From assembly GCF_022206305.1 (NCBI RefSeq), contig NZ_JAKOIW010000010.1, forward strand, positions 62,001-126,000: a stretch of DNA of 64,000 nucleotides, given 5' to 3'. This DNA is from Gordonia sp. 'Campus'. Lineage in GTDB: Bacteria > Actinomycetota > Actinomycetes > Mycobacteriales > Mycobacteriaceae. A program made the translations under genes and the position numbers. The notes below the pieces were generated by a model. That model searched no databases, had not been told where the DNA came from, and saw nothing but the letters and a program-made list of their open reading frames with translations. Below, piece by piece: positions 1 through 9,041 of this stretch. Positions within the stretch are counted from its first letter, which is position 1. Each line of letters opens with the position of its first letter.

Positions 1-843
1 GAGCCGGTCGCGAATCTGCTTGAGCAGTCCCGCGAATCCCGGTGTGCCGCCGTGGTGGGGTTGATACGACGGCCGGCCCAGATCACCGGACACCATGATC
101 TTGGTGAAGCCCTCGTCGGCCAGGCGCCGGATGTGGTCGACCCGGAGGTCGTCGGACGGGTATTTGGGTTTGGTCCAATGGTCGAATCCGAGCCACACCC
201 CGGTCTTCGCGACCTTACGGAGGTAGTCGTAGTCGAGGTTGCGGTCGAGATGACCGATCAGGACGTGATCGGGATCGACGCCGAGGTCGGCGAAACCGTT
301 CGCCTGCAGGTCACCCAGCGTTCCGGCCTGACAGTGGGTGGAGATCGGCGCGCCTGTCTCGAGATGTGCTCGCGCAACTGCCTTCTGGACCTTGCGCTCG
401 TCCGCGCGGATCTCGTCGGTGCGACAGGTCCCGAACTTGATCACGCCGGCACGCGCCGACGTGCCGTCGATGCCGGCCGTCACGTCGGCTGCGAACCGTG
501 CGGCGATCTCCTCCACCGACTCGGTGGCGACCGACTCGGGATAGTAGATGCCCTTCTGGTAACCGCTGGCGCTGATGATGTGGACGGGCGTGGCCCGGGC
601 GACGGCCAGCAGGCCGTCGCCGCGTCGTCCGTAGTCGGCGGTGGTCATCTCGACGAGTGCGCCCCCGCCCAGGCTGTCGAAGTCGGTCACCTCACCGATC
701 GCCGCGTCGACACGGTCGAGCACCATGTCGGGGTCCTTGTCCTGCGCCCACTTCGGCGGGTTGGTGAAGAGGTGCTCATGACACAGGGTCACTCCCAGGT
801 TCTCGGGGGCGATGTCGCCGAGCACGGTTCTGATGACGGGCAC
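1..843 (-). CDS. Phosphotriesterase-family metal hydrolase, C-terminus cut by window edge
   Basis: Amidohydrolase-superfamily enzyme of the phosphotriesterase/lactonase family. The reverse-strand frame is open from a GTG at 843 (GGAG about 8 nt upstream) to base 1, giving 281 residues without a stop. Family metal ligands are visible in order: HEH near residue 22 (CHEHLF), the Lys that is carbamylated in this family (IKFGT), two His (STHCQAG and IGHLD) and the Asp of SGDLGR near the C-terminus. In bacterial sugar operons such enzymes often hydrolyse lactones or phosphorylated sugar lactones, not organophosphates. It is the last visible gene of an operon with the kinase 42 nt upstream, so lactone opening in sugar-acid catabolism is my inference. 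The missing tail is probably short, since the family is usually about 320-350 residues. Confidence 0.85.
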   Translation of the reverse strand, partial: MPVIRTVLGDIAPENLGVTLCHEHLFTNPPKWAQDKDPDMVLDRVDAAIGEVTDFDSLGGGALVEMTTADYGRRGDGLLAVARATPVHIISASGYQKGIYYPESVATESVEEIAARFAADVTAGIDGTSARAGVIKFGTCRTDEIRADERKVQKAVARAHLETGAPISTHCQAGTLGDLQANGFADLGVDPDHVLIGHLDRNLDYDYLRKVAKTGVWLGFDHWTKPKYPSDDLRVDHIRRLADEGFTKIMVSGDLGRPSYQPHHGGTPGFAGLLKQIRDRL

Positions 844-884
844 GAGTTCTCCGTTTCGCGTGTGTCGTGCGGTGGGTCGGCCGG

Positions 885-2432
885 TCAGGCCGGGATGAGG
901 CGGTCGGTCTCGGCCGTCGCGGCCCAGACGTCACGCAGCGGTTCGAGGACGGCTCGGTAGATGGCGAAGGCCTCGTCGTAGGTACTCGCCGTCTCGGGGT
1001 CGGGTTCGTGGACGCGCCCCGGCCGTACCAGCTGCGTGGTTGCGGCGTCGAGGTCGGCGTACTGCCCGGTGGCAACCGCGGCGATCATGGCCGCCCCAAG
1101 CGCACCCGACTCAGGGACATCGGGTGCCACGATGGTCTTCTGCAGCACATCGGCGATGATCTGGCTCCACTCGACACTGCGGGCCCCACCGCCGGTCAGC
1201 CGGATCTCGTCGATGCGTACGGGCATGGCGTCGTAACAGTCCCGCACCGACAGCGCCGTGCCCTCCATGACCGCCCGGACGAGTTCTGCCGACGACGTGT
1301 CCGGGCGGAAGTCGACAAAGCTGCCGCGCGCGTTGACATCGAGGAACGGTGCCGTCGCGCCCGCGGTGTTGAGATACGGATGGAACACGAGCCCACGACT
1401 TCCCGGCTCGGTCTGGCGGGCGAAGTCGCGCACCACATCGCCGAGCGTGGTGGCGCCGCGCGCCATGCGCTCCACCTCTGCCGGGCAGAAGGTGTTGATC
1501 ACCCAGTCGAGGCACAGGGTGCCGCCTCCGGAATTGGTGATCTGGCGTTGCCACCGGTTCTCCGGCATGAGGAAGCCGAAACCGATTCCGGCGGGTTCGA
1601 GCAGCGGATGATCCGTGGAGGTGCCGTTCATGAGGCTCGTACCGATGGTGGTGACAGCCTGGCCGTCGTGGGCGGCGCCGATCCCGATCATGTTGGCCGT
1701 GGCATCTCCGGTGCCCGCGCACACCGGGGTCCCCACCGGGAGCCCGGTCTCGGCCGACGCCGCGGCGGTCACGGTCCCCAGGAGGTCGGTGCTGACGCCG
1801 ACCTCGGGCAGTCGCGAAGACATCTCCTCGATGCCGAAGGCGGTGAAGAACTCTTCCGCCTTGCGGCGATTGCGGAAGTCGCAGGGTGCGAACGACAGGT
1901 CGGACTCCTCGGTCGCCACGACTCCGGTGAGCCGGTAGTTCACGTAGTCCTTGGCCATGAAGAAGTGCCGGATCCTCGCGTACCGCTCCGGCTCGACGCG
2001 CTTCATCCACGCCAGCAAGGGATATGGGGTTCCCGGAATGAGAGCGTTCCCGCTGATCTCGAACAAGGCGTCGAGGTGGCCGCGGTCGCGTACTGCGTCG
2101 AGAACGCCGGTCGCGCGGGCGTCGGGCCAGCAGATCGCGTGGCCGACGGGCGCGCCGTCATGGCCGACGGTCCACAGTCCACCCATGTGACCTGTCACCC
2201 CGACGCCTGCGATGGACGTCCCCGCGCCGAGCGCGTCGACGACCGCCCGGATCGTGCCTGCGACTGTCGCCCAGGTCCGTTCGGGGTCCTCCTCGTGCCG
2301 GCCCGCGGTCGGGTAGACGCTCGGGGTCCGAGCACCGCATTCGGCGACGAGCTCTCCGGTGGCGAGGTCGACGGCGATCGTCTTGAGCGAACTGGTGCCT
2401 TTGTCGATACCGATCACGACCGAACGGGTCAC
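885..2432 (-). CDS. FGGY-family carbohydrate kinase (xylulokinase-like)
   Basis: Sugar kinase of 515 residues. It opens with the phosphate-binding loop IGIDKGTSSLK, has the catalytic Asp in GTGDATANMIG near residue 245, and carries the C-terminal ATP-site motif LTGGGARS near residue 415. The length fits FGGY kinases (about 480-520). I chose the GTG at 2432 because AGGAGG lies 8 nt upstream; longer open frame upstream is low-complexity Arg-rich read-through. The start overlaps the stop of the preceding gene by 4 nt (GTGA), indicating translational coupling. The substrate cannot be read from sequence: xylulose, L-xylulose, erythritol or a sugar acid are all possible. The neighbouring lactonase-like hydrolase and divergent IclR regulator favour a sugar or sugar-acid pathway. 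Confidence 0.88.
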   Translation of the reverse strand: MTRSVVIGIDKGTSSLKTIAVDLATGELVAECGARTPSVYPTAGRHEEDPERTWATVAGTIRAVVDALGAGTSIAGVGVTGHMGGLWTVGHDGAPVGHAICWPDARATGVLDAVRDRGHLDALFEISGNALIPGTPYPLLAWMKRVEPERYARIRHFFMAKDYVNYRLTGVVATEESDLSFAPCDFRNRRKAEEFFTAFGIEEMSSRLPEVGVSTDLLGTVTAAASAETGLPVGTPVCAGTGDATANMIGIGAAHDGQAVTTIGTSLMNGTSTDHPLLEPAGIGFGFLMPENRWQRQITNSGGGTLCLDWVINTFCPAEVERMARGATTLGDVVRDFARQTEPGSRGLVFHPYLNTAGATAPFLDVNARGSFVDFRPDTSSAELVRAVMEGTALSVRDCYDAMPVRIDEIRLTGGGARSVEWSQIIADVLQKTIVAPDVPESGALGAAMIAAVATGQYADLDAATTQLVRPGRVHEPDPETASTYDEAFAIYRAVLEPLRDVWAATAETDRLIPA

Positions 2433-2920
2433 CGGGACACCTCCTGTGCGGTATCGGCAACCGCGCGGACGAGCGCGTCGATACCCAGCCGGTGTTCCGC
2501 GTCGACGGGTGTGTGGACGCCCTGGACACGGATACCCAAGCGACTCAATCGATCGGCCAGTGCGTCGGCGCCCGGATGACCCGACTCGAGCCGGACCGGG
2601 CCGTCGAGACCGTTGCCTTGCAGCGCGCGGGCAAGCGACACACACAATCCGCGCCAGACAGCGGCGAGCACTTCTTCCGGCGAGGTCTGATAGGACAGCC
2701 CGACCAAGACGTCTCGGCCCCCGACGACGCCGTAGGTGACCCTCGTGGGGTTGGCTTCCCAGTCGGCGACAGTCGCGGCGAAGCGGGTGGACAGGTCGAC
2801 CGAGACATCAGGGGCGAATCGATCGACAAAAGTCCGTAGGACATCCCACCCCGGGATCTCGAAGGTCGACTCAGACCCGCCGTCTCCACACAGGACCCGG
2901 GCCGGACCGTCGATCGGCAT
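2429..2920 (-). CDS. Protein of unknown function, first gene of the kinase operon
   Basis: About 163 residues from the ATG at 2920; the frame stays open to 3025, so the start is uncertain, and no strong ribosome-binding site marks either choice. I do not recognise the family. It is soluble, with no signal peptide or membrane segment, alternating hydrophobic strands (YGVVGGRDVLVGLSYQ) and an Ala-rich helix (EEVLAAVWRGLCVSLARAL). The end (LGIRVQGVHTPVDAEHR) reads like a small alpha/beta fold. Its stop overlaps the kinase start by 4 nt, so the two are probably made in fixed ratio. Possible roles are a small accessory subunit or a sugar-modifying enzyme; neither is shown by the sequence. Confidence 0.7.
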   Translation of the reverse strand: MPIDGPARVLCGDGGSESTFEIPGWDVLRTFVDRFAPDVSVDLSTRFAATVADWEANPTRVTYGVVGGRDVLVGLSYQTSPEEVLAAVWRGLCVSLARALQGNGLDGPVRLESGHPGADALADRLSRLGIRVQGVHTPVDAEHRLGIDALVRAVADTAQEVSR

Positions 2921-3183
2921 GATCACCCGTGCGACAGGGGAAGCGGAGTCGATGCCCGCAGACTCTGGGGCTTGACCCGGTGTCCGGAATCCGGATAACG
3001 TGTGCGCCATACGGAACAATGGCATGCCCGGCCACCTGTGTCAACCATCACACCACGGAGCTGATGTGTTCGGTCACGCAACCCGCAGCCATGAACGGGG
3101 TCGACGCGAACCGTTCGGCGGACATGTCGTCCTGGAGTGAGTTCCAAAGGCTTGCAACGCATCACAGAAGGAGACCGACGACC
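2921..3183. promoter_or_regulatory. Divergent promoter region between kinase operon and IclR gene
   Basis: 263 bp between divergently transcribed genes, where operators for the IclR regulator would be expected. A short direct repeat TCCGGA-A-TCCGGA sits near 2983-2995. An A/T-richer patch at about 3008-3024 (ATACGGAACAATGG) is loosely like IclR-type half-sites. No clear -35/-10 pair stands out. The first-gene start could lie inside this stretch (frame open to 3025). Confidence 0.35.
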
Positions 3184-3972
3184 ATGACACCCGCGCGATC
3201 GATAGAGCTCGACCCGAAGAACCACATCGCGTCGATCGTGAAGGCGATCGACGTCCTCGAAGCCTTCAAAGGCGATCGCGCCGAGCTGTCCCTGGCGGCG
3301 CTGATGACGAAATGCGGGCACAGTCGCACGACGATGTACCGGATTCTCAACACTCTCGAGGTCGCCGGCTGGGTCGAGCGCACCCGCTCCGCCGACTACC
3401 GACTCACGTTGCGCGTCTTCGAGCTCGCTTCCGCCGTGCTGGGAAGCTTCGACCTGCGCACCGAGGCCAGTCACGTGATGTCCGAGCTCGCAGCCCGATT
3501 CGACGAGCACGTGTATCTGCTGGTCCCGGACGGCGGGCGGGCGGTCTGCCTGGACATGATCGAGAGCAGCCAACCCATTCGTGTCATGGTCCTCTCGGTC
3601 GGACGATCACTGCCCCTCTACCTCGGCGGCGCACCGGTGGCCCTGTTGGCCGAACTCGAAGAGACCGCCCTCCCCCAGGTTCTCGAGTCGCGACCGATGC
3701 TCACCCCGGCCGGCGACGAGATCACCGAAGAGGAGTTGCGGGCGACGCTCGCCGAAACACGCAGGCGCGGCTACTCCATCAGCGTCGGCGACGTGACACC
3801 CGGTGTCGCCGCACTGGGCGCATGCATCCGAGACCGCAAAGGTCACGCCGTCGCGGCACTGAGTATCGGCGGCCTGTCGTCGGACATGTCCGCCGAACGC
3901 CAGAGCGAGATGGCTGCGGCGCTGATCGACGGAGCCCTGACCGTGTCTCGGCGCCTCGGGTTCACGGGCTAG
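3184..3972 (+). CDS. IclR-family transcriptional regulator
   Basis: Predicted DNA-binding regulator of 262 residues, the usual IclR size. The N-terminal winged helix-turn-helix runs over about residues 15-80 (LSLAALMTKCGHSRTTMYRI, then wing residues AGWVERT..YRLT). The rest is the IclR effector-binding GAF-like domain ending in the family's C-terminal Gly/Ile-rich strand (VAALSIGG). Start at ATG 3184 is chosen for AAGGAG 10 nt upstream; the frame is open further upstream but without a domain. It is divergent from the unknown/kinase/hydrolase operon and most likely controls it in response to a pathway intermediate. Confidence 0.9.
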   Translation: MTPARSIELDPKNHIASIVKAIDVLEAFKGDRAELSLAALMTKCGHSRTTMYRILNTLEVAGWVERTRSADYRLTLRVFELASAVLGSFDLRTEASHVMSELAARFDEHVYLLVPDGGRAVCLDMIESSQPIRVMVLSVGRSLPLYLGGAPVALLAELEETALPQVLESRPMLTPAGDEITEEELRATLAETRRRGYSISVGDVTPGVAALGACIRDRKGHAVAALSIGGLSSDMSAERQSEMAAALIDGALTVSRRLGFTG

Positions 3973-4094
3973 CGCGCCGTCGCCGCCGCTGACGGTCGTC
4001 GAGCCCTCCCGACCCGACGCCGTCGGAATAGCCCCGAGCCGGCGCGAGTTGAGAGCACCGGAAACGCCCGGTTGTACGAGAACGGAGTGGCAAG

Positions 4095-4847
4095 ATGACG
4101 GAGGCCGACACACCGACGCGGCGGATCATCCGGGCGCAGGACCGGCACGTGTTCCGGAGTGGGTGGCTCGACTCCCGCCAATCCTTCCCCGCCACCGGGA
4201 ACTTCGACCTCGCCGCCAATGCCCATGGCGTCCTGCTCGTGCACAACGACGATCGGGTCGACGCCGGCGAGGGGTTCGACGCACATTTCCACCGCGACGC
4301 CGAGATCGTCACGTGGGTCCTCGACGGCGCTGTCTCCCATCGTGATTCGTCAGGCAAGTCCGGTGTGATCACCCCGGGTGTGGTGCAGCGGATGAGTGCG
4401 GGCCGCGGGATCACCCACACCGAGGCGAACGCGTCCACACGGGCCGAGGACGTCGATCTGCGCGTCGTCCAGATGTGGGTGGCCCCGGAGTACCGGGGTG
4501 GTGAACCCGGTTACGCCGAAAAGGATTTCACCGCTGAGCTGGCGACGGGAGCACTCATCACGGTTGTCTCCGGCCTGGCGGCACACGCCGGCGAAGGCGC
4601 CGTCTCCATCGGCAATCCCGCCGCCGCGTTGCATGTGGCGCGGATTCACCCGGGCGGGTCGGTCACCCTCCCTCCGGCATTGTTCGGACACCTCTACGTC
4701 GCCCGCGGGGCGGCTACGCTGCCCGATGGAGTAGCGCTCGCGGAGGGCGACGCGGTGCGTACCACCGACACCGGCAGCGTCGGCCTCACCAGTTCACACG
4801 GAGCCGAGATCCTGTTCTGGGAGATGCACACCGGATTGGTGCACTGA
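4095..4847 (+). CDS. Pirin-family cupin protein
   Basis: 250-residue pirin-like protein. The N-terminal cupin metal site is recognisable: HFHRDAEIVTWVLDGAVSHRD near residue 55 supplies two His, and GRGITHTEAN near residue 100 supplies His and Glu. The C-terminal half is a second degenerate cupin without obvious ligands. Bacterial pirins include quercetin dioxygenases and redox or stress-response proteins; nothing here fixes the substrate. It stands alone between the IclR gene and aqpZ, with GGAG about 8 nt before the ATG. Confidence 0.88.
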   Translation: MTEADTPTRRIIRAQDRHVFRSGWLDSRQSFPATGNFDLAANAHGVLLVHNDDRVDAGEGFDAHFHRDAEIVTWVLDGAVSHRDSSGKSGVITPGVVQRMSAGRGITHTEANASTRAEDVDLRVVQMWVAPEYRGGEPGYAEKDFTAELATGALITVVSGLAAHAGEGAVSIGNPAAALHVARIHPGGSVTLPPALFGHLYVARGAATLPDGVALAEGDAVRTTDTGSVGLTSSHGAEILFWEMHTGLVH

Positions 4848-5007
4848 CCCCGCCCGGTCCGATTCGCTGACGTGTAGATGATTCTCGATACCGCTGACGT
4901 GGCCGTGTTGCGGCACTACCCTGTGAGCCGTTCGGCCCGGTAACGGGTCACAGCGCCGGCAGCCACCGGCGTGCCCGACGGTCAGGTCCTCGAGCGAAAG
5001 GGTTGTC

Positions 5008-5787
5008 ATGCCTTCTCCGTCACCCGCCGCGCGCCTCGCGGCGGAGTTCTTCGGAACCTTCTGGCTGGTCTTCGGCGGTTGCGGCAGCGCGATATACGCC
5101 GCCAAACAGATCGCGCAATCCGAGGACGGCCAGGACACCTTCCAGGTCGGGATCGGCTTTCTCGGTGTGTCACTCGCCTTCGGCCTCACGGTGGTCACGA
5201 TGGCGTACGCGGTGGGGCACGTCTCGGGTGCGCACTTCAATCCGGCGATCACCCTGGGCGCGGCGGTGAGCGGCCGCCTGTCGTGGCGAGAACTCCCGAC
5301 CTACTGGATCGCCCAGGTGGTCGGCGGACTCCTTGCCGGCCTGATGCTCTTCCTGATCGCGAAGGGCCAGCCCGGATTCGAGGCGGAGGGCAACATGGCC
5401 GCCAACGGATTCGGCGAACACTCGCCGAGCAACTACTCGCTCGCAGCCGTGCTGATCGCCGAGATGCTGCTCACCGCCTTCTTCCTGGTGGTGGTGCTCG
5501 GAGCGACCGACGGACGCGCCCCGTCAGGGTTCGGGCCGCTGGCCATCGGATTGTGTCTGACGCTGATCCACCTGATCTCGATCCCGATCAGCAACACCTC
5601 GGTGAACCCGGCTCGGTCGACGGCGGTCGCGTTCTTCAACGGAAACGGTGCGCCCGGCCAACTGTGGGCGTTCTGGGTGGCCCCGTTGATCGGCGGACTC
5701 ATCGGCGGACTCCTCTACCCGCTGCTGTTCGAGCACCGGAAGCGCACGCCTGCCGAGCCGGCCCGGGTCGGAACAGCCGACGCCTGA
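5008..5787 (+). CDS. aqpZ: Aquaporin Z-type water channel
   Basis: Inner-membrane major intrinsic protein of 259 residues with six hydrophobic spans. Both pore NPA signatures are present: HFNPAITLG in the first half and [11 protein letters not shown] in the second, the latter carrying the selectivity-filter Arg. The opening [19 protein letters not shown] is characteristic of AqpZ and not of glycerol facilitators. The gene is monocistronic, convergent with the 2-hydroxyacid dehydrogenase gene, and separated from it by a long inverted repeat. The start ATG follows GAAAGGG by about 5 nt. Confidence 0.93.
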   Translation: MPSPSPAARLAAEFFGTFWLVFGGCGSAIYAAKQIAQSEDGQDTFQVGIGFLGVSLAFGLTVVTMAYAVGHVSGAHFNPAITLGAAVSGRLSWRELPTYWIAQVVGGLLAGLMLFLIAKGQPGFEAEGNMAANGFGEHSPSNYSLAAVLIAEMLLTAFFLVVVLGATDGRAPSGFGPLAIGLCLTLIHLISIPISNTSVNPARSTAVAFFNGNGAPGQLWAFWVAPLIGGLIGGLLYPLLFEHRKRTPAEPARVGTADA

Positions 5788-5834
5788 GCCGACCTCAGCG
5801 GAATCGGCGACGAACCGTCGAACCACCGGTTGCA

Positions 5835-5906
5835 GTCGCGTGCGAACTCGATCCGTCTCTGCGACCTCGATCGAAGTCGCATCGGCGGATCGAGATCGCA
5901 TGCGAC
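5835..5906. repeat. 31-bp imperfect inverted repeat between convergent genes
   Basis: Left arm 5835-5865 and right arm 5876-5906 match at 26 of 31 positions with a 10-nt loop (CTCGATCGAA). Both arms begin GTCGC and contain TGCGA and CTCGATCCG. It lies between the convergent stops of aqpZ and the dehydrogenase, so a bidirectional terminator or mRNA 3' end is the simplest reading. There is no T-tract, so intrinsic termination is not certain. Confidence 0.7.
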
Positions 5907-5951
5907 ACCAACCACGTCACGACACCACCACGTCACCGACGGCCCACTCGG

Positions 5952-6953
5952 TCAGGACGGCGTCACGACGCGCAGGATGTCCCGCCCCGCGTGCAACCGG
6001 GCGATGTTGTCGGTGATGTCGTGCACCCGGCCCACGAAGGTGTCCCGGGTGACACCCGAGATGTGCGGGGTCATCAGGACATTCGGCAGGTCGCCGAACG
6101 GCATGGCCGACGGGTCCGCCTCGTCGCCGGTGGACGGGTAGCGATACCAGACGTCGATCGCGGCCCCGCCGATCACACCGTCGCGCAACGCCTCGAACAG
6201 ATCCTGCTCGACGACGAGCGGGCCGCGGCCCACGTTCACCAGCACACCGGAGGGCCCGAGTAGCCGCAGGTGCTCAGCATCGATCATCCCGGTCGTGCTC
6301 GAGGTCAACGGTGCGGAGACGACCACGACGTCGGACTCCGCCATCAGGCGACCGAGATCGGCGGTGACACCATGCCATTCGAGTCCGGTTTCGTCGGTGA
6401 CCCGACCCGACCCCGTCACCGCGCAGGCCCGTGCGCCGAATGCACCGAGCAGATCCGCCGTTCGTCGACCGATGTGGCCGAAGCCGACGTAGCCGACCAT
6501 GGCCCCACGGAGGGTCCGAGGTTGCGGCACACCCTCTCGGTAGACCGCCGACGCCCATACCCCCTGTCGCAAACCGGTGTCCTGGACGAGCAGATCTCGA
6601 CGCACCGTCACCGCAGCCGCCGCGATGTACTCGGCGATCGAGTCCTCGTGGTGAAACGTGTTGGCCACCTGGGTGTGCACCGGAAGGTCGTCGAAACTCA
6701 CCTTGTCGGTGCCGGCCCCGCCGGTGAGAACCAGTCGCAGACCGGATCCCGCGCGAGCCATCGACGGGGTCACCCGGCCCCCGACGTAGACATCGGCGTC
6801 GGCCAGATCGGCCACGAGCGCTGCCTCGTCGAAGCCCGCGTGCCAGGAGGTGGTCACGCCGACGGGCAACAGTCGCTCGAACATCTCGCGGTGTGGCGCG
6901 AAGTTCCGTTCGCCCACGACGACTTTCAGACCATTGCTTCTCGAGTCCGCCAC
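5952..6953 (-). CDS. D-isomer-specific 2-hydroxyacid dehydrogenase
   Basis: NAD(P)-dependent 2-hydroxyacid dehydrogenase of 333 residues. The Rossmann motif GYVGFGHIGRR is near residue 155, the catalytic Arg in NVGRGPLV and the catalytic His in MTPHISG. The usual Glu region reads IDVWYRYPSTGDE, so the acid residue is not in the most common context. I chose GTG 6953, which follows CGGAG by about 8 nt; the long upstream frame overlaps the dehydratase gene and is antisense-like. The start lies 4 nt after the glucarate dehydratase stop, so it is co-translated. A role in reducing or oxidising a 2-keto or 2-hydroxy acid from glucarate breakdown is inferred. Confidence 0.85.
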   Translation of the reverse strand: MADSRSNGLKVVVGERNFAPHREMFERLLPVGVTTSWHAGFDEAALVADLADADVYVGGRVTPSMARAGSGLRLVLTGGAGTDKVSFDDLPVHTQVANTFHHEDSIAEYIAAAAVTVRRDLLVQDTGLRQGVWASAVYREGVPQPRTLRGAMVGYVGFGHIGRRTADLLGAFGARACAVTGSGRVTDETGLEWHGVTADLGRLMAESDVVVVSAPLTSSTTGMIDAEHLRLLGPSGVLVNVGRGPLVVEQDLFEALRDGVIGGAAIDVWYRYPSTGDEADPSAMPFGDLPNVLMTPHISGVTRDTFVGRVHDITDNIARLHAGRDILRVVTPS

Positions 6954-6957
6954 GAAC

Positions 6958-8292
6958 TCAGCTCCGCACGAGCGCAGGTCGCTTGCTGTCGAAGGTCCAG
7001 TCCGGGATGAGGAACTGCATGCCGATCGCGTCGTCCCGCGCGCCGAGCCCCTCGGTCCGGTACAGCTGGTGGGCGGCGTCCACCTGCTCCATGTCGAGTT
7101 CGACGCCGAGTCCCGGCCGGTCGGGAACCGTGAGGTGACCGTCGACGATCTCGTACGGCTCGGTGGTGAGGCGCTGGCCGTCCTGCCAGATCCAGTGCGT
7201 GTCGATCGCGGTGATCTCGCCCGGAGCAGCGGCGGCGACGTGGGTGAACATCGCCAGCGAGACATCGAAGTGGTTGTTGGAGTGCGACCCCCAGGTCAGA
7301 CCCCAGGCGTCGCAGAGCTGTGCGACACGCACCGATCCGGCCATCGTCCAGAAGTGCGGGTCGGCCAGCGGGATGTCGACCGCACCGGTCCGGATCGTGT
7401 GCCCGAGTTCGCGCCAGTCGGTGGCGATCATGTTGGTCGCGGTGGGGAGTCCCGTCGCGCGTTTGAACTCCGCCATCACCTCGCGACCCGAGAACCGACC
7501 CTCGGGACCGACCGGGTCCTCGGCGTAGGCGACGACATCGCGCAGCCGTCGACCGATCCGGATCGCCTCGTCGAGCAACCACCCGCCGTTGGGGTCGAGG
7601 GTCACCCTCGCCGTGGGGAACCGCTCGGCGAGCGCGGTGACGACATCGGCCTCGTCGTCCGGCGCGAGTACGCCACCCTTGAGCTTGAAGTCGGCGAAGC
7701 CATAACGCTTCTGGGCCGCCTCGGCCAACGCGACGACACCCGCTGCGTCGAGTGCCTCCTGATGACGCAGGCGCATCCAGTCGTCGGTCTCCCCCGACCC
7801 GTCTGCGTAGTCGAGGCTCGTCTTCGATCGGTCGCCCACGAAGAAGAGATAACCCAGGGCCTGCACGCGGTCTCGCTGTTTGCCTTCGCCGAGCAGCGCG
7901 GCCACCGGGACGCCCAGGTGTCGGCCGAGCAGGTCGAGCAGTGCCGATTCGACAGCGGTGACGGCATGGATGGTGACCCGCTGATCGAAGGTCTGATCGC
8001 CGCGACCCCCGCGGTCCCGATCGGCGAAGGTCCGCCGGATGTCCTGCAGGATCGCATGATGTTCGCCGATTCCCCGGCCCTCGACGATCGGGCGGGCATC
8101 GTCGAGCGTACGGCGGATGGGTTCTCCGCCGGGCACCTCACCGACACCCTGATTGCCCTCCGAATCGGTGAGGATGACCAGGTTGCGGGTGAAGAACGGG
8201 GCGTGGGCGCCGGACAGGTTGAGCAACATGCTGTCCCGGCCGGCGACCGGGACCACACGCATCTCGGTGACCACCGGTGTCGTCGTCGTCAT
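6958..8292 (-). CDS. gudD: Glucarate dehydratase-like enolase-superfamily enzyme (copy 1)
   Basis: 444-residue enolase-superfamily acid-sugar dehydratase. The KxK base is in DFKLKGG near residue 205, metal ligands in LDPNGGW, YAEDP and ATNM, and the His of the His/Asp dyad in GSHSNNHF, all as in glucarate dehydratase. The reaction would be loss of water from D-glucarate (or idarate) to 5-dehydro-4-deoxy-D-glucarate. AAGGATT precedes ATG 8292. A second, diverged copy lies at 17625-18986, so this one may act on another hexarate or be regulated differently. Neighbours: permease upstream, dehydrogenase immediately downstream. Confidence 0.88.
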   Translation of the reverse strand: MTTTTPVVTEMRVVPVAGRDSMLLNLSGAHAPFFTRNLVILTDSEGNQGVGEVPGGEPIRRTLDDARPIVEGRGIGEHHAILQDIRRTFADRDRGGRGDQTFDQRVTIHAVTAVESALLDLLGRHLGVPVAALLGEGKQRDRVQALGYLFFVGDRSKTSLDYADGSGETDDWMRLRHQEALDAAGVVALAEAAQKRYGFADFKLKGGVLAPDDEADVVTALAERFPTARVTLDPNGGWLLDEAIRIGRRLRDVVAYAEDPVGPEGRFSGREVMAEFKRATGLPTATNMIATDWRELGHTIRTGAVDIPLADPHFWTMAGSVRVAQLCDAWGLTWGSHSNNHFDVSLAMFTHVAAAAPGEITAIDTHWIWQDGQRLTTEPYEIVDGHLTVPDRPGLGVELDMEQVDAAHQLYRTEGLGARDDAIGMQFLIPDWTFDSKRPALVRS

Positions 8293-8314
8293 GGGGTGAA
8301 TCCTTTCAGTGAGG

Positions 8315-9034
8315 TCAGAAGAAGATCTGCTGCCCGATGAGGGCGGTGGCGCCCAGAGCGGACACGATGATCGACACCGCGCGAAGGCGGTTGCGGTCGA
8401 GGAACCTGTTGATGAAACGCGAGGCGACGAACCCGAGCATCACGGCCGGGACCAGCGCGACGAAAGCCTGCAGGATGTCACCGGACAGGCTGCCGGTGAC
8501 CGCGAGTGCACCCAGTGACATGAGGCTTCCGACTAGGAAGAAGGCACTCATGTTGCTTCGTACGTGTGCGTTCGCCGCCCCGGAGTAGACCAGTGCCATC
8601 GGCGGGCCGCCGATCGAGGTGGCGGTACCGAGCAGGCCGGAGGCCGCGCCCGCGGTCGCGAGATTCCGCCGCAACGGCGCCGGTCGCCAGCCCGTGGCCG
8701 CCACCGCGACCCCGCCCAGCACCACCGCGGCCAGGAGCAGCGACAGCCCGCGGGCAGGCAACCAGACCAGCAGGAGTGCCCCCGCGACGGTCCCCGGGAC
8801 CCGACCGGCGAGCGCCCATCCGGTGCCCCGCAGGTCCAGGCTCGCTCGTTCGCGCACCACGACCATGAGGGTCACGACGGTCGCCGAGGCGATGAGTAGA
8901 CCGGGAAGCAGCGCGGGTGCCACCAGAGCCACGACCGGTGCCGCCAGCATCCCCATCCCGAATCCGATCGACGCCTGCATGCAGGACGCCAGGAACACGG
9001 CGACGACGATGACGGCGATGGTCACAGCGTTCAC
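8315..9034 (-). CDS. TauE/SafE-family membrane permease
   Basis: 239-residue integral membrane protein with about seven or eight hydrophobic segments. It has the TauE/SafE (DUF81) pattern: a Gly-rich first helix ([17 protein letters not shown]), a mid-protein [17 protein letters not shown] motif, and a conserved region around residues 150-170. Family members move sulfonates, sulfite or other small anions. Its position 22 nt upstream of glucarate dehydratase and 7 nt after the ABC cluster suggests transport of an organic anion linked to sugar-acid use; that substrate is inferred. Confidence 0.82.
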   Translation of the reverse strand: MNAVTIAVIVVAVFLASCMQASIGFGMGMLAAPVVALVAPALLPGLLIASATVVTLMVVVRERASLDLRGTGWALAGRVPGTVAGALLLVWLPARGLSLLLAAVVLGGVAVAATGWRPAPLRRNLATAGAASGLLGTATSIGGPPMALVYSGAANAHVRSNMSAFFLVGSLMSLGALAVTGSLSGDILQAFVALVPAVMLGFVASRFINRFLDRNRLRAVSIIVSALGATALIGQQIFF

Positions 9035-9041
9035 GGTGCGG

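Noticed and set aside
52..960. 302-residue plus-strand ORF at the left edge
   Set aside because: Antisense to the phosphotriesterase-family gene, whose metal-site motifs are complete on the minus strand.
867..2579. 570-residue plus-strand open frame
   Set aside because: It is antisense to the FGGY kinase; the product is Arg/Gly/Asp-rich with no domain, as expected for high-GC third-position bias.
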